Assembly: GCF_016612505.1 (NCBI RefSeq)
Contig: NZ_JAENRR010000008.1
Coordinates: forward strand, 1 to 64,000
From: Carboxylicivirga marina
Lineage (GTDB): Bacteria; Bacteroidota; Bacteroidia; Bacteroidales; Marinilabiliaceae
DNA: 64,000 nt
Direction: 5' to 3'
This document shows, piece by piece, positions 1 through 8,695 of this stretch (positions within the stretch are counted from its first letter, which is position 1; each line of letters starts with the position of its first letter). Below the pieces are notes generated by a model. The model was not told the origin of the DNA. It ran no database searches and saw only the letters and a list, made by a program, of their open reading frames with translations. A program made the translations under genes and the position numbers.

Positions 1-2
1 GA

Positions 3-68
3 TTTGAAAATTTCGTTAAAGGGTTCTGCGATTTTATCAAGTCAAAAATTGAAAAAACTAATTTTTAG
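3..68 (+). CDS. C-terminal end of an upstream coding region (partial)
   Basis: An open frame enters from the left edge and stops at TAG 66-68, giving about 21 residues rich in Phe, Lys and Glu. It runs in the direction of the hexosaminidase gene, 22 bp before that gene's start, so the two could be co-transcribed. Too little is present to assign a family, and a short open frame by chance is possible. Confidence 0.35.
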   Translation, partial: FENFVKGFCDFIKSKIEKTNF

Positions 69-90
69 AACCCACCTAAATGATTAAATT

Positions 91-1668
91 ATGGACAACA
101 AACTAAGATTACTAATTCTTGTTGTAGTTACTGGCTTTATCGTATCATGCACAACACGCGAGTGCCCGGCGCAGTCAATTGAAATAATTCCTTACCCAAA
201 TGAGCTGGTAGTTGGTGAAGGTTATGTTGATCTATCTCATGGATTTAAAGTTATTGGTGAAACGATGCACACAGCATATCTCACTTCAGAATTAAGTAAG
301 AAAGGAATTTCGGTAGGTCAGGAAGCGAAAATTGTTTTTGAATCTGCAAAAGAGCCAAATAAATTAGGCGAAGAAGGATATCGTTTCGTAGCAAAGAAAA
401 AAACAATAACTATAACTGCCAATGGAGATAAGGGCTATTTTTATGGCATTCAGACTTTACTTCAATTGGTAAATGAAGCAACAGTTGCTGCTGTTGAAAT
501 TGAAGATGTGCCTGCATTTGGCTGGCGTGCCTATATGCTTGATGAGTCTCGTTATTTTCATGGAGAAACATTTGTTAAACAAGTGCTTGAGCAAATGGCA
601 ATGCTTAAAATGAATGTCTTTCATTGGCACCTGACTGATGATGCAGGTTGGCGAATTGAGATTAAAAAGTATCCATTACTTACTGAGGTAGGATCCAAAA
701 GAGCCGACTCGGAAATTGAGACATGGAAGAGTGGAAAAACTTCGGGAGAACCTCATGAAGGGTTTTATACTCAAGAGCAAATAAAAGACATCGTAAAATA
801 TGCTTCTGAAAGGAATATTACCATTGTTCCTGAATTTGAGATGCCTGGGCATTCAAGTGCTGCAATTGCTGCATATACCTGGTTGGGGACAGCAGGTATA
901 GATATTGATGTTCCTGTTAAATTTGGTCGCCATTACGATAATTATGATATTACAAAACCTGAAGTGGAGCAGTTTGTGAAGGATGTACTAAACGAATTGT
1001 TTGAGCTGTTTCCCTCAAAAGTTATTCATATTGGGGGAGATGAAGTTGGTTACAAAGTGTGGAAAGAATCGAAGCATGTACAACAATACATGAAAGAAAA
1101 TGGCATAAATACCCCTGCCGATTTACAGATTGCCTTTACTAATAAAATATCAAAATTCATCGAAAGTAAGGGAAGGCGCATGATGGGCTGGAATGAAATT
1201 ATGGGGATCAATATCCATAAAGGGTTCGAAGAAAAGAAGGATGATAAGGAGGCAGAAACCGAATTGGCTAAAAATGTAGTTGTTCATTTTTGGAAAGGCG
1301 ACATTAAACTAATTACCGATGCAGCACAAAAAGGTTATAGTATCGTCAATTCACTACATACTAAAACATATCTAGACTATAGCTACAAAAATATTGATTT
1401 AAAAAAAGCGTATGACTTCAATCCAATACCCAATGAGTTGGATGAGAAGTACCATAAGAATATTTATGGCTTAGGTTGCCAGATGTGGAGTGAATGGACT
1501 CCAAGCAATAAAGATATAGAACGCCAGACTTTTCCTCGTATTGCAGCTTATGCCGAAGTAGGATGGACGCTGTCTGAACGTAAGAATTATCATCGTTTTA
1601 AAGAGGCATTACCTTTCTTTTTAGAACGTTGGAAAGCCAATGGGATTATATATGGTCCAGTTGAGTAA
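91..1668 (+). CDS. Beta-N-acetylhexosaminidase, GH20 family lipoprotein
   Basis: Exo-acting glycosidase removing terminal GlcNAc/GalNAc from glycans or peptidoglycan fragments. Residues 1-20 form a lipoprotein signal with Cys20 in a VSC lipobox, so the enzyme should sit in the outer membrane or periplasm. An N-terminal GH20b-like domain (about 30-135) precedes the TIM barrel (about 145-510). The catalytic motif HIGGDEV places the acid/base pair at Asp317-Glu318, and WHLTDDAGWR near 178-188 is a typical GH20 substrate-site segment. The length of 525 residues is normal. It fits functionally with the murQ/kinase/amidase genes 55 kb away, though no shared operon is visible. Confidence 0.93.
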   Translation: MDNKLRLLILVVVTGFIVSCTTRECPAQSIEIIPYPNELVVGEGYVDLSHGFKVIGETMHTAYLTSELSKKGISVGQEAKIVFESAKEPNKLGEEGYRFVAKKKTITITANGDKGYFYGIQTLLQLVNEATVAAVEIEDVPAFGWRAYMLDESRYFHGETFVKQVLEQMAMLKMNVFHWHLTDDAGWRIEIKKYPLLTEVGSKRADSEIETWKSGKTSGEPHEGFYTQEQIKDIVKYASERNITIVPEFEMPGHSSAAIAAYTWLGTAGIDIDVPVKFGRHYDNYDITKPEVEQFVKDVLNELFELFPSKVIHIGGDEVGYKVWKESKHVQQYMKENGINTPADLQIAFTNKISKFIESKGRRMMGWNEIMGINIHKGFEEKKDDKEAETELAKNVVVHFWKGDIKLITDAAQKGYSIVNSLHTKTYLDYSYKNIDLKKAYDFNPIPNELDEKYHKNIYGLGCQMWSEWTPSNKDIERQTFPRIAAYAEVGWTLSERKNYHRFKEALPFFLERWKANGIIYGPVE

Positions 1669-1764
1669 GATGAGTTTGTTAGTTAGAAAAAAGGAGGATA
1701 AAACGCATGCATAAAATAGTAGCATTAATGTATTTAAATAGTTAGTGCCGGAAACACTACTTTA

Positions 1765-1808
1765 CTCCCCTGTGAAATCAGCAATGTATTTCAAAGGGGA
1801 GTTTTTTA
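1765..1808 (+). terminator. Intrinsic terminator after the GH20 gene
   Basis: CTCCCC and GAAAT pair with ATTTC and GGGGAG around a short loop, followed by six T. It lies about 100 bp after the hexosaminidase stop and should end that transcript. Confidence 0.8.
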
Positions 1809-2301
1809 TGATGTAGTTGTTGCATAAAAAGAACGTAGGGGAAGCTCTTCAAACCAAGGAAATGGAGCTGATTGCAAGTCATTTCCAGCGAATGAGAATG
1901 CAAGAGGACTCGCGCACCTGTGGCGTTATTTAATACTAATACTACCCTGAAACGCGCTTTATTTGTTCGTTTTTTTGAACATATATTTTGTTGTAAAATA
2001 TCGCCTTAATTATGACTATGTCTCATTTTTTCGCCTCACATGTATCCAAAATATTCAAAACAATATAAGTCTCATTTCAAAATAGAATTGGTATAAGAGG
2101 TGAGTATTGAGATATTAGTAGTGAAATGATTTGCAGTTTGGAATATGCGTCGTTGGTAGTGATCCCCATCCCACCGCCTTTGGCAGCGTACTTCCCCTTG
2201 CTTTCAAAAGCAAAGGGAAGAGTGGAGTTGTTGTGGCGCCAGCGAATGAGAGGAGAGATATGAGAAGTGAGATGATTTGCCTCTTGGTTAATGATGTGAG
2301 G
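1809..2301. repeat. Gene-free spacer with REP-like hairpin and GATGATTTGC repeats
   Basis: I see no convincing gene here; an open frame at 2131-2340 has no recognisable features. A near-perfect 13-bp hairpin lies at 2191-2220 (CTTCCC..TTGCTTT with AAAGCAA..GGGAAG). Two copies of a degenerate motif containing GATGATTTGC lie near 2121-2140 and 2265-2295, and related copies flank the helicase gene at about 4915 and lie at 7730-7800. Remnant or BIME-type intergenic repeat DNA is the likely content. Confidence 0.5.
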
Positions 2302-4836
2302 TTATTCGAGAATAATGGTTCTCAGCATTGTCTTGCGTGAACGGTTATCGATGTTTCGGACGGCTATGCCGAGGGCTTTGCGGGTGCCAACGAAGATGGC
2401 CATTTTTTTGGCCCGTGTTAGGGCGGTGTAGATGAGGTTTTGGTAGAGCATGTTAAAATGCTGCAGGACGACTGGTATGATGACCACATCGAATTCGCTA
2501 CCTTGTGACTTATGGATGGTGATGGCGTAGGCGAGGTCGATATCCAGGGTGTCTTGTTTCTCGTAGTGCACTGGTCGTGGACCACTATCAGAGGGAAAAG
2601 TGACTTCCATGCTCATGTTTTGATTGTCGATCATTGTGATACGGCCAATATCTCCATTGAAGACATCCAAATCGTAATTATTACGTCGTTGTATGACGCG
2701 ATCACCGACTCTTAAAATCCGGTCTCCAATTTGAAGGAAGGGTTTGGATCCACTGGCGGGGTTATCAACTTCCTGAACGAGTTGGTTGAGGTTTTTGGTT
2801 CCCATGCTGCCCACAGTCATTGGCGATAGTATTTGAATCTCGGTGTTTTGCCCTAGCTTCTCTCTGATGGTTTTGGCGTATAGGCGTACGACTAATTCGG
2901 AGGCCACAAAACCATAGTTTAAGCTGGACCAGGGGTGAATGTTTTTCGCAATGCGTTTGAGAGCCGTGGCATGGTTATCTGATTTCATCAAGGCCTGGAG
3001 ATCGGCATGCATGTATTCTTGTGGTACATTAAAGATGTAGGAGCGTATGCCTTTTTGCTTAATGGCTTCTATCTCACTCTCGGTGGTGCTATTGATGTAA
3101 ATGTCATCTTCCATCGCCACCGACTTATAGTTATCGGCCATGTCAACGGCTGTCTTCTCACGTACAAAAGCGATACCTTCCTGCTCCACGACATATTTCA
3201 TGGTCTCACGTATCTTCTTAATAAAACGCATCTGGTCTTTGGTGGCTTCTTCGGAGTCGAAGAAGAGACAATCAACCTGTTCGTCCCATATCTTGGGCTG
3301 GTGAATGGGTGATTCTATTTTTGGTATCTGTTGTTGTATGATCTGGTGGGCGTAATGGATGATTTGGCTTTGCTGTGCTTGGCGGAATACCTTTTTCAGG
3401 TGGAAGCAAGGCACCTGTCCACTATCGATGAGGTCTTTTAACACATTACCGGCACCCACGGAAGGCAGCTGATTAGGATCACCAATAAATAGCACCTGCG
3501 CTGTTGGTGGAATGGCTTTTAACAAGGATGCTGAGATGGATATATCGAGCATGGAGCATTCATCAATAATGACAAAATCCGTTTCCAGAGGTTCTTCTTC
3601 ATTCTTTTTAAACTGACCTGTATGCGGTTGCCAAACGAGGAGGCGGTGTATGGTGAGGGCTTCCTGTCCGATGACCTCAGCCATGCGCTGAGCAGCCCGT
3701 CCCGTTGGTGCTGCCAGGGTTACTTTCTTTTGCATGGCCAGTAGTAGGCGGACCAAGGCTTTGGTGGTGGTTGTCTTACCGCATCCAGGGCCACCCGTTA
3801 AGATGGAGAAAGAATGGCTGCAGGCTCCAATCACTGAGTTGTATTGCTCATCGCTGAGGGGGTATTCCTGTTGCTCATTAAAGCGCATGAGCCAATTATG
3901 CATCCTCGTACTATCGACCGATACCGATTTCTTTAAGAAGGCTTTTACCTTATCGGCAGTCTGCAGCTCATCGTAGTAAAGTGATTTGGAGTAGTAACAT
4001 TTTACCTGTTTCTCCTCATCTGTTTTCATGCGCACCTTAAGTTCCACCTCTTGTTCCATCAGCTCGATCTGTTCTATGATTAAGGATGTATAATCGGCTT
4101 TTAACAGCTCTTTGATCTGCATGATGATTGGCTCCAGCTCCAGGTAGCAATGTCCCTGGTCTCGACTGGCCTCCAAGACATGACTGATGGCTGCCCGTAT
4201 GCGCTGTGGGCTGTCTTTTTCGAGTCCGATGCTGAGGGCAATCTTATCGGCTGAGAAGAATCCGATGCCATAAATGTCTTTTGATAGCTGGTAAGGATTG
4301 GCCTCTACAATCTTAATGGCCTCGTTGCCATAGACCTTGTATATCTTGACGGCAAACAAAGTGCTGACGCCATATTCCTGGAGAAACAACATCACATTGC
4401 GTATTTCGCGGTGCTCCCTCCATGAGGAGGTAATGGTTTCTAACTTGGCCTTGGCAATGCCATCTACCTCTGTCAGTCGTTCAATATGACTCTCAAATAC
4501 ATCTAAGGTGTCCTTGCCAAAATGCTTCACGATGCGTTTGGCAATCTTGGGTCCTACACCGCTAATCAATCCAGAGCCCAAATATTTCTCCAAGGCTGAT
4601 GTGGTTGCTGGCTTTCGTTCAACGAAGCTGGTGGCTTTAAACTGTTCACCATATTTCGGATGACTCATCCATTCGCCTGTGAACTCCATGGTGGCCCCTG
4701 CAAAAACCGAAGCCTGGTGTAAGGTAACGGTCTTGAGTTCATGCGGTTTGTCCAAAGGACTGACCTTAATAACTGACCAGCCAGTTTCAGGACTGTGATA
4801 GGTGACGCGTTGAATGATAGCAGTGAAGTTTTCCAT
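2302..4836 (-). CDS. recD2: RecD2-type ATP-dependent 5'-3' DNA helicase
   Basis: Superfamily 1B helicase for DNA repair and recombination outside RecBCD. An N-terminal OB-like domain (about 1-75) is followed by helix-hairpin-helix repeats (about 90-185, with SGVGPKIAKRIV). The motor starts with Walker A TGGPGCGKTTT near residue 345, then a DEC(S) Walker B, and ends with a UvrD-C2 domain containing TIHKSQGSEFD. I chose the ATG at 4836 (MENFTAI), because the longer frame from 4914 adds 26 hydrophobic residues absent from the family and would start in repeat DNA. The 844-residue length is typical. Confidence 0.92.
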   Translation of the reverse strand: MENFTAIIQRVTYHSPETGWSVIKVSPLDKPHELKTVTLHQASVFAGATMEFTGEWMSHPKYGEQFKATSFVERKPATTSALEKYLGSGLISGVGPKIAKRIVKHFGKDTLDVFESHIERLTEVDGIAKAKLETITSSWREHREIRNVMLFLQEYGVSTLFAVKIYKVYGNEAIKIVEANPYQLSKDIYGIGFFSADKIALSIGLEKDSPQRIRAAISHVLEASRDQGHCYLELEPIIMQIKELLKADYTSLIIEQIELMEQEVELKVRMKTDEEKQVKCYYSKSLYYDELQTADKVKAFLKKSVSVDSTRMHNWLMRFNEQQEYPLSDEQYNSVIGACSHSFSILTGGPGCGKTTTTKALVRLLLAMQKKVTLAAPTGRAAQRMAEVIGQEALTIHRLLVWQPHTGQFKKNEEEPLETDFVIIDECSMLDISISASLLKAIPPTAQVLFIGDPNQLPSVGAGNVLKDLIDSGQVPCFHLKKVFRQAQQSQIIHYAHQIIQQQIPKIESPIHQPKIWDEQVDCLFFDSEEATKDQMRFIKKIRETMKYVVEQEGIAFVREKTAVDMADNYKSVAMEDDIYINSTTESEIEAIKQKGIRSYIFNVPQEYMHADLQALMKSDNHATALKRIAKNIHPWSSLNYGFVASELVVRLYAKTIREKLGQNTEIQILSPMTVGSMGTKNLNQLVQEVDNPASGSKPFLQIGDRILRVGDRVIQRRNNYDLDVFNGDIGRITMIDNQNMSMEVTFPSDSGPRPVHYEKQDTLDIDLAYAITIHKSQGSEFDVVIIPVVLQHFNMLYQNLIYTALTRAKKMAIFVGTRKALGIAVRNIDNRSRKTMLRTIILE

Positions 4837-5217
4837 TGGTGACAAAGAAGTAAAAAAATGTGGAATTGGCGAAATGATTATTGAAAGGCATAAGACGCAA
4901 GCATCAAGATACAAGATGAATTACAGCTTGGTTAATGATAAGTCGAATTGAGGAATTGATTAGTTATTTGAAGACGTAGCGGAACGCTACGCCTAACGGA
5001 GGTTAACCTATATAGAGATTGTTATATTAGGATTATCATTGGATGCGATATGATTGTTGAAAATATCATCTTGTTTCATCATAAACAAAGAACTTTACTA
5101 CTTTTAGTAAATCTAAAGGTCGAAAGGTTGATGTGTTTAGTAGTTTAATTATAGGCTTGTCAGTTCTTGTGATAGTATCGTGAAACAGCCAAAGACTATG
5201 AATAGAAAGATTTGTTA
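4837..5217. repeat. Gene-free spacer with short hairpin repeat
   Basis: No gene is visible between the helicase start and the HNH gene. It holds a copy of the interspersed motif ending in CAGCTTGGTTAATGA (4915-4938) and a perfect hairpin CGTAGCG-GAA-CGCTACG at 4975-4991. The promoters of both divergent genes must lie in this stretch. Confidence 0.5.
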
Positions 5218-6255
5218 ATGGATAGATTTAAACAACTACCGAGTGTATTTGTGAATATGACTGCGAGTTACAAGGCGTATTGGTTTTTGGCGATATTGGC
5301 GTTGTCATTTGAAAAGCAGTGTTCAGAGATATCTATTTATCGCTTGTGTTGCAGGATGCTTGCTGATGCATGGTACCCCGTTAATTTCTTTCGGATCAAC
5401 TTTGGCTTTTATGACCAGATAAGTATTAATAATCATCGGATAAAGGAGTTGTTGAATTTGGATGCTGATATTTCAAAAGAGCGGTTGATTAATTTGCTGG
5501 AGAATACGGATAATATTGAAATTAAAAAGTTAGTTAGCCACTTTAATAAGAATGTGACCTTTCGATTTCTTTCTCCTTGGATTAAATATCAATCGGATGC
5601 ACAGGTTGAGCGAGATAGTCAGTTTGATGATTTTGAAGGGCCTTATAGTATCCATCGAAACGAAGGTGTTATTCGGATAAAATCAGAATGGTATGGATAT
5701 TTTACGGAGAACTATGCAATACTTAAAGATTATGGCATTATGCAACTGGCAACCTATCTGCAAGGAAAGAACCAAGGTGTTCCGGGGATAATTCATAAAC
5801 TGATAAAGCCAGCCAAGCGAGAGTCGTTGGTTAAACAACGCGCTTATTGGGATTTGGTAATTGACAGGCAGGGGCCGATAGAGTGTATCTATACTCATGA
5901 AATGCTCGATGTTGGTGCATACGATGTTGAACACTATTTACCCTGGTCGTTTGTGACGCACAACCTCATCTGGAATCTGGTGCCAGCGGATGGGTGTATT
6001 AATAGTAGCAAAGGAAATAAATTGCCCCCTGAAGTATACTTTAAGAGTTTTATTCGGACTCAAAAAAATGGTTTGCAAACGGTTTTTGGCACGAATATGA
6101 ATCATCAATTATTTGAAGATTTTGCTACTTTTGGTGTATCTGTGGGTGAGTTAGTACATATGAACGAGCGCCAGTTTGAGGAAGTCTATCGTGACAATAT
6201 TAAACCTATCTTTTTGGTGGCAAAGCAATTGGGGTTTCAAGAGTGGATAGTATAA
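5218..6255 (+). CDS. HNH endonuclease domain protein
   Basis: A 345-residue protein with a helical, uncharacterised N-terminal part and a C-terminal HNH nuclease domain (about 215-275). The core has YDVEHYLPWSF (His239), then LIWNLVPADG and NSSKGNKLP, with a Cys at the start of the domain. This resembles a widespread family of free-standing HNH proteins often found in variable regions. No RuvC motifs are present, so it is not IscB or Cas9. ATG 5218 is preferred over the TTG six bases upstream. Possible roles are restriction or defence, but its target cannot be read from sequence. Confidence 0.7.
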   Translation: MDRFKQLPSVFVNMTASYKAYWFLAILALSFEKQCSEISIYRLCCRMLADAWYPVNFFRINFGFYDQISINNHRIKELLNLDADISKERLINLLENTDNIEIKKLVSHFNKNVTFRFLSPWIKYQSDAQVERDSQFDDFEGPYSIHRNEGVIRIKSEWYGYFTENYAILKDYGIMQLATYLQGKNQGVPGIIHKLIKPAKRESLVKQRAYWDLVIDRQGPIECIYTHEMLDVGAYDVEHYLPWSFVTHNLIWNLVPADGCINSSKGNKLPPEVYFKSFIRTQKNGLQTVFGTNMNHQLFEDFATFGVSVGELVHMNERQFEEVYRDNIKPIFLVAKQLGFQEWIV

Positions 6256-6319
6256 AAAGGTGGAAATGCAGTATGGGGTGTAAGAATTGTATCAGAAAAC
6301 TTTCTTGAGCTTTTAGTGC

Positions 6320-6353
6320 AAAAAAAATGCCTCCCGATTAATGGCTGAGAGGC
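6320..6353 (-). terminator. Intrinsic terminator on the minus strand
   Basis: On the minus strand GCCTC pairs with GAGGC and is followed by eight T. No minus-strand coding region ends just before it, since the 59-aa gene stops at 6793. It would therefore end a read-through transcript or a non-coding RNA from about 6330-6490. Confidence 0.5.
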
Positions 6354-6419
6354 TTACCAAATGCTTTCACAAGCAACTAGCCTAAAATCTATATCATGGA
6401 CTTCATGTCAAAGACTGTA

Positions 6420-6450
6420 TTAAAGTTACAATTTGAGAGCAACTCACAAC
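6420..6450 (-). repeat. Orphan sequence resembling a type II-C CRISPR repeat
   Basis: Read on the minus strand, 31 bases start GTTGTGA, continue TTGCT and TCAAATT, and end in CTTT. From memory this matches the 5' part of the Bacteroides type II-C CRISPR repeat at about 27 positions with one gap. Only one copy is present, with no array and no cas genes. It also forms part of a larger hairpin (TTGCTCT here with AGAGCAA at about 6460). It could be a degenerate array remnant, a small RNA, or chance. Confidence 0.3.
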
Positions 6451-6493
6451 AAATTCTATTGCTCTTTTAGTTGTAATTGCAGAGATTTATGGT

Positions 6494-6778
6494 ATGATTA
6501 CGAGGCAACAATATTTAGAAGCTAGGGCGCAGAAAAAAGAAGCGGAACAAATTATTGAGCAATACGAGCGAACAGAGCTTAGTGAATACCTGCGTTCTTT
6601 TGAAGGGCTTAACAAAAATGATTATGTTACTTATGTTGGAGGCAGCAAAGGGAAGAATCTTACTGTTGGAAAGCAGTATCGATTGACTTGTTCGCCTTGG
6701 TACGGTCGAATCGCTGTTATTAATGATAGTGGAAAACGGATGGTATATCGTTTAAAGAATCGGTATTTTGAGGTATAG
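6494..6778 (+). CDS. Small hypothetical protein with SH3-like C-terminus
   Basis: 94 residues. The N-terminus (1-40) is charged and helical; residues 41-94 are beta-rich with regularly spaced turns (DYVTYVGGSKGK, LTVGKQYRL, RYFEV), as in small SH3-like barrels. I do not recognise a family with a known function. It lies between the HNH gene and the integrative element and converges with the 59-aa gene, 14 bp apart. Confidence 0.5.
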   Translation: MITRQQYLEARAQKKEAEQIIEQYERTELSEYLRSFEGLNKNDYVTYVGGSKGKNLTVGKQYRLTCSPWYGRIAVINDSGKRMVYRLKNRYFEV

Positions 6779-6792
6779 ACTATCGAAATAGC

Positions 6793-6972
6793 TTATATTT
6801 CATGGGGTATCCACACAGTACCACCTTTGCGTTTAATTTCTTGAATTTGATCGTATAAGCGTTGTTCTTCTTTATTTTTCGGTTTACGCGTACCGTTGGT
6901 GAAGTCTATTATCATTTGGTCGTATTCGTCGGTTTCTTCAAATGTCGGTTTCTTCTTTTTTTTCTTGGTCAT
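6793..6972 (-). CDS. Small hypothetical protein, 59 aa, lysine-rich N-terminus
   Basis: Open frame from ATG at 6972 to TAA at 6793. It begins with MT and six lysines; the rest is charged and helical (DEYDQMIIDF, NKEEQRLYDQ) and ends GGTVWIPHEI. It lies 80 bp downstream of the ATPase gene on the same strand, so it may be the last gene of the element's operon. Codon use looks coding, and the opposite frame (6896-7090) is low-complexity. Function unknown. Confidence 0.5.
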   Translation of the reverse strand: MTKKKKKKPTFEETDEYDQMIIDFTNGTRKPKNKEEQRLYDQIQEIKRKGGTVWIPHEI

Positions 6973-7052
6973 AGGTCTTTTTTTTATGGCTTTGTTTATT
7001 AAGTTAAGTCCTTTATATAAAATATGCCTAATAATTAACTTATTAATTCGAA

Positions 7053-7703
7053 TTAGCGTCTTTTGTCCGGACTTTGCTCTGGAAATATGATCACATTCAT
7101 CATCTCTCTTAAACGACTTCTTACACGTTTGCCATAGAGTTTTTCAATATCCTGAGCATTAAGATTGGTTGTAGCATGGGTTATTAGTCTGTCGGAAATA
7201 AATAAGTCGTAGCGACTGAGGATAATTTCGGCTAGAACATTACATTCTGAACCAAAGTGTTTGATATTGGATTCGGCTCCGAGGTCATCGAGGCAGAGGG
7301 TTTTAGGGATGCGTTGCCCCGGTGAGGTGGTGAAGCTGCGTTTTGAATAACGATGAATGGTATCGTAACCATCTTTCTGGAATTCAAAGCTGATGTCCCG
7401 ACAGGCTTTGAGAGGGTAATGCCGGCTTTTAGGCAAAATGCTTGGCATTAACTTCATCAATGCTGTTTTGCCACAACCGACCGGACCTAGCATTAGAATG
7501 CCTTTGCGTAGATCCATACTCTGGCGTTTACATTCTTCGGGGTCGTAAATGAAGTAAGCGAAGAGTTTGTTGATGATGGGTATGTCTTCCTCGTAAAGTT
7601 TGAAGTGGGGGCCATATAAGGCTTTGCCATTTTTAGTGATGAGGTCGAGTGATTTTTGGAAATTGTAGTAGGTGATGTTGTTTTTGATTAGATAGTGATT
7701 CAT
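7053..7703 (-). CDS. P-loop ATPase, DnaC/IstB-like
   Basis: 216 residues with Walker A GPVGCGKT (about 72-80) and Walker B-like LCLDDLGAE (about 136-144), followed by a sensor-type TTN motif and RVRSRLREM near the C-terminus. This is the pattern of DnaC/IstB-like helicase-loader ATPases. It follows the winged-helix protein on the same strand, as in replication modules of Bacteroidota mobile elements. The 143-bp gap between the two genes contains repeat-like GAGATGATTT motifs. Confidence 0.75.
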   Translation of the reverse strand: MNHYLIKNNITYYNFQKSLDLITKNGKALYGPHFKLYEEDIPIINKLFAYFIYDPEECKRQSMDLRKGILMLGPVGCGKTALMKLMPSILPKSRHYPLKACRDISFEFQKDGYDTIHRYSKRSFTTSPGQRIPKTLCLDDLGAESNIKHFGSECNVLAEIILSRYDLFISDRLITHATTNLNAQDIEKLYGKRVRSRLREMMNVIIFPEQSPDKRR

Positions 7704-7846
7704 AGTTTATAAGTTTTTAGGCAGAAGGTAGAAGTGAATTGCAGCTTGTAAATAGAGATGAGATGTGAGTAATGAGATTTGAGATGATTTACTGCTTGGT
7801 ACTAATGTTCACGAATTTTGCGAATTAGCTCGAATGGCTCGAAGCG

Positions 7847-8620
7847 CTAAAGAGGTTCATCGTAGTTGGAGGATGAGGGTGGTGGAGAAATGGGACGCAG
7901 TGGAACGCTAAGGCCAGCAGATTTATGATGATTGGGTATGCGATGTTTTTCCTGGAATTGTTTTTTGCGGGTGTCGTTGGCCTTCTGTTCAAACTTTTTA
8001 ATATTGAGCATCCAGTTGCGTGCGGCGGCTTTCCAGTCTTTCATGGGGGTCTTCCCTCCTATTAACCAACCATTGGATTCATAGTAGTTAAAGAAGCGTT
8101 GTGCTTCGGCTTCTGGATGGCCTTTCTCGTGGAAATAGATTTGAATGTGTTGGAGAGGTGGATGCTGGAGTGGCGATTTATGATGTTCGATGGATGATGT
8201 GTTTTTCATATTCGCTTTTTTAGAATTAGAACTTGAAAAATTTCCCTCTTTATAGAGAGTGTTAGTTTGTTTACTGTTTATATTGTTTATAGAAGGTGTC
8301 ATTTTTGATACAGGTAGTGAACAGGTAGCTGTGTCAAAAGTGAACAGGTGAATGAGGCTTCCTTTGGTTGGGTCAAAGGATGGGTCGTAACGGATAAAGC
8401 CATGTTGATGTAAATCTTTCAGGGCTTTTAAGTATGTTCCGGAAGAACCTATCTTGGCTAGTTTCATGGTTTCGGTTCTTGAGATGCTGATAGGATTTTT
8501 AAATCTATTGGTGTTCCACATTCTGAACAAGACCAGGTAAAGGCTTATATGGTATGGTTTAAGACTTGGTACCTGGTCCATCAAGGCGAAGATGTTGGTT
8601 TGGTGCTTGATGTAGTTCAT
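7847..8620 (-). CDS. Winged-helix replication/initiation-type protein of a mobile element
   Basis: 257 residues. Residues 1-100 look like a winged helix (PISISRTETMKLAKI, TYLKALKDLHQHGFI). A Ser/Asn-rich linker follows (about 115-150), then a C-terminal segment with EAQRFFNYYESNGW and WKAAARNWML, as in C-terminal parts of phage and plasmid replication proteins (DnaT/DnaD-like). Together with the downstream ATPase it probably forms a small replication module. The exact family is not certain. Confidence 0.6.
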   Translation of the reverse strand: MNYIKHQTNIFALMDQVPSLKPYHISLYLVLFRMWNTNRFKNPISISRTETMKLAKIGSSGTYLKALKDLHQHGFIRYDPSFDPTKGSLIHLFTFDTATCSLPVSKMTPSINNINSKQTNTLYKEGNFSSSNSKKANMKNTSSIEHHKSPLQHPPLQHIQIYFHEKGHPEAEAQRFFNYYESNGWLIGGKTPMKDWKAAARNWMLNIKKFEQKANDTRKKQFQEKHRIPNHHKSAGLSVPLRPISPPPSSSNYDEPL

Positions 8621-8621
8621 G

Positions 8622-8695
8622 GAGGCGCTACGCTTTAGATATTAGAACGAAGCTGCGCTTCTTATAGAACGGCTTCGCCTTTAGATGCTAGAATG
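8622..8695. repeat. Cluster of three short GC-rich hairpin repeats
   Basis: Between two element genes lie three imperfect copies of a unit of the form AGAACGnnGCTnCGC-TTTAGAT, each able to fold (GAAGCTGCGCTTC, GGCTTCGCC, GGCGCTACGC). The unit resembles the CGTAGCG hairpin at 4975-4991, so both may belong to one small dispersed repeat family. Confidence 0.45.

Noticed and set aside
2131-2340. Open frame of 69 codons downstream of the GH20 gene
   Set aside because: It overlaps a REP-like hairpin and repeat motifs, has no recognisable domain and runs into the 3' end of the helicase gene.
5218-6255. IscB/Cas9-like RNA-guided nuclease
   Set aside because: No RuvC motifs or bridge helix are visible and the protein is too short; the nearby CRISPR-repeat-like sequence is on its own not enough.
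6420-6450. Active CRISPR array
   Set aside because: Only one repeat-like copy, no second repeat at spacer distance and no cas genes in the window.
6896-7090. Plus-strand frame of 64 codons rich in Phe and Leu
   Set aside because: It is antisense to the lysine-rich 59-aa gene and its hydrophobicity comes from the complement of a poly-Lys stretch.
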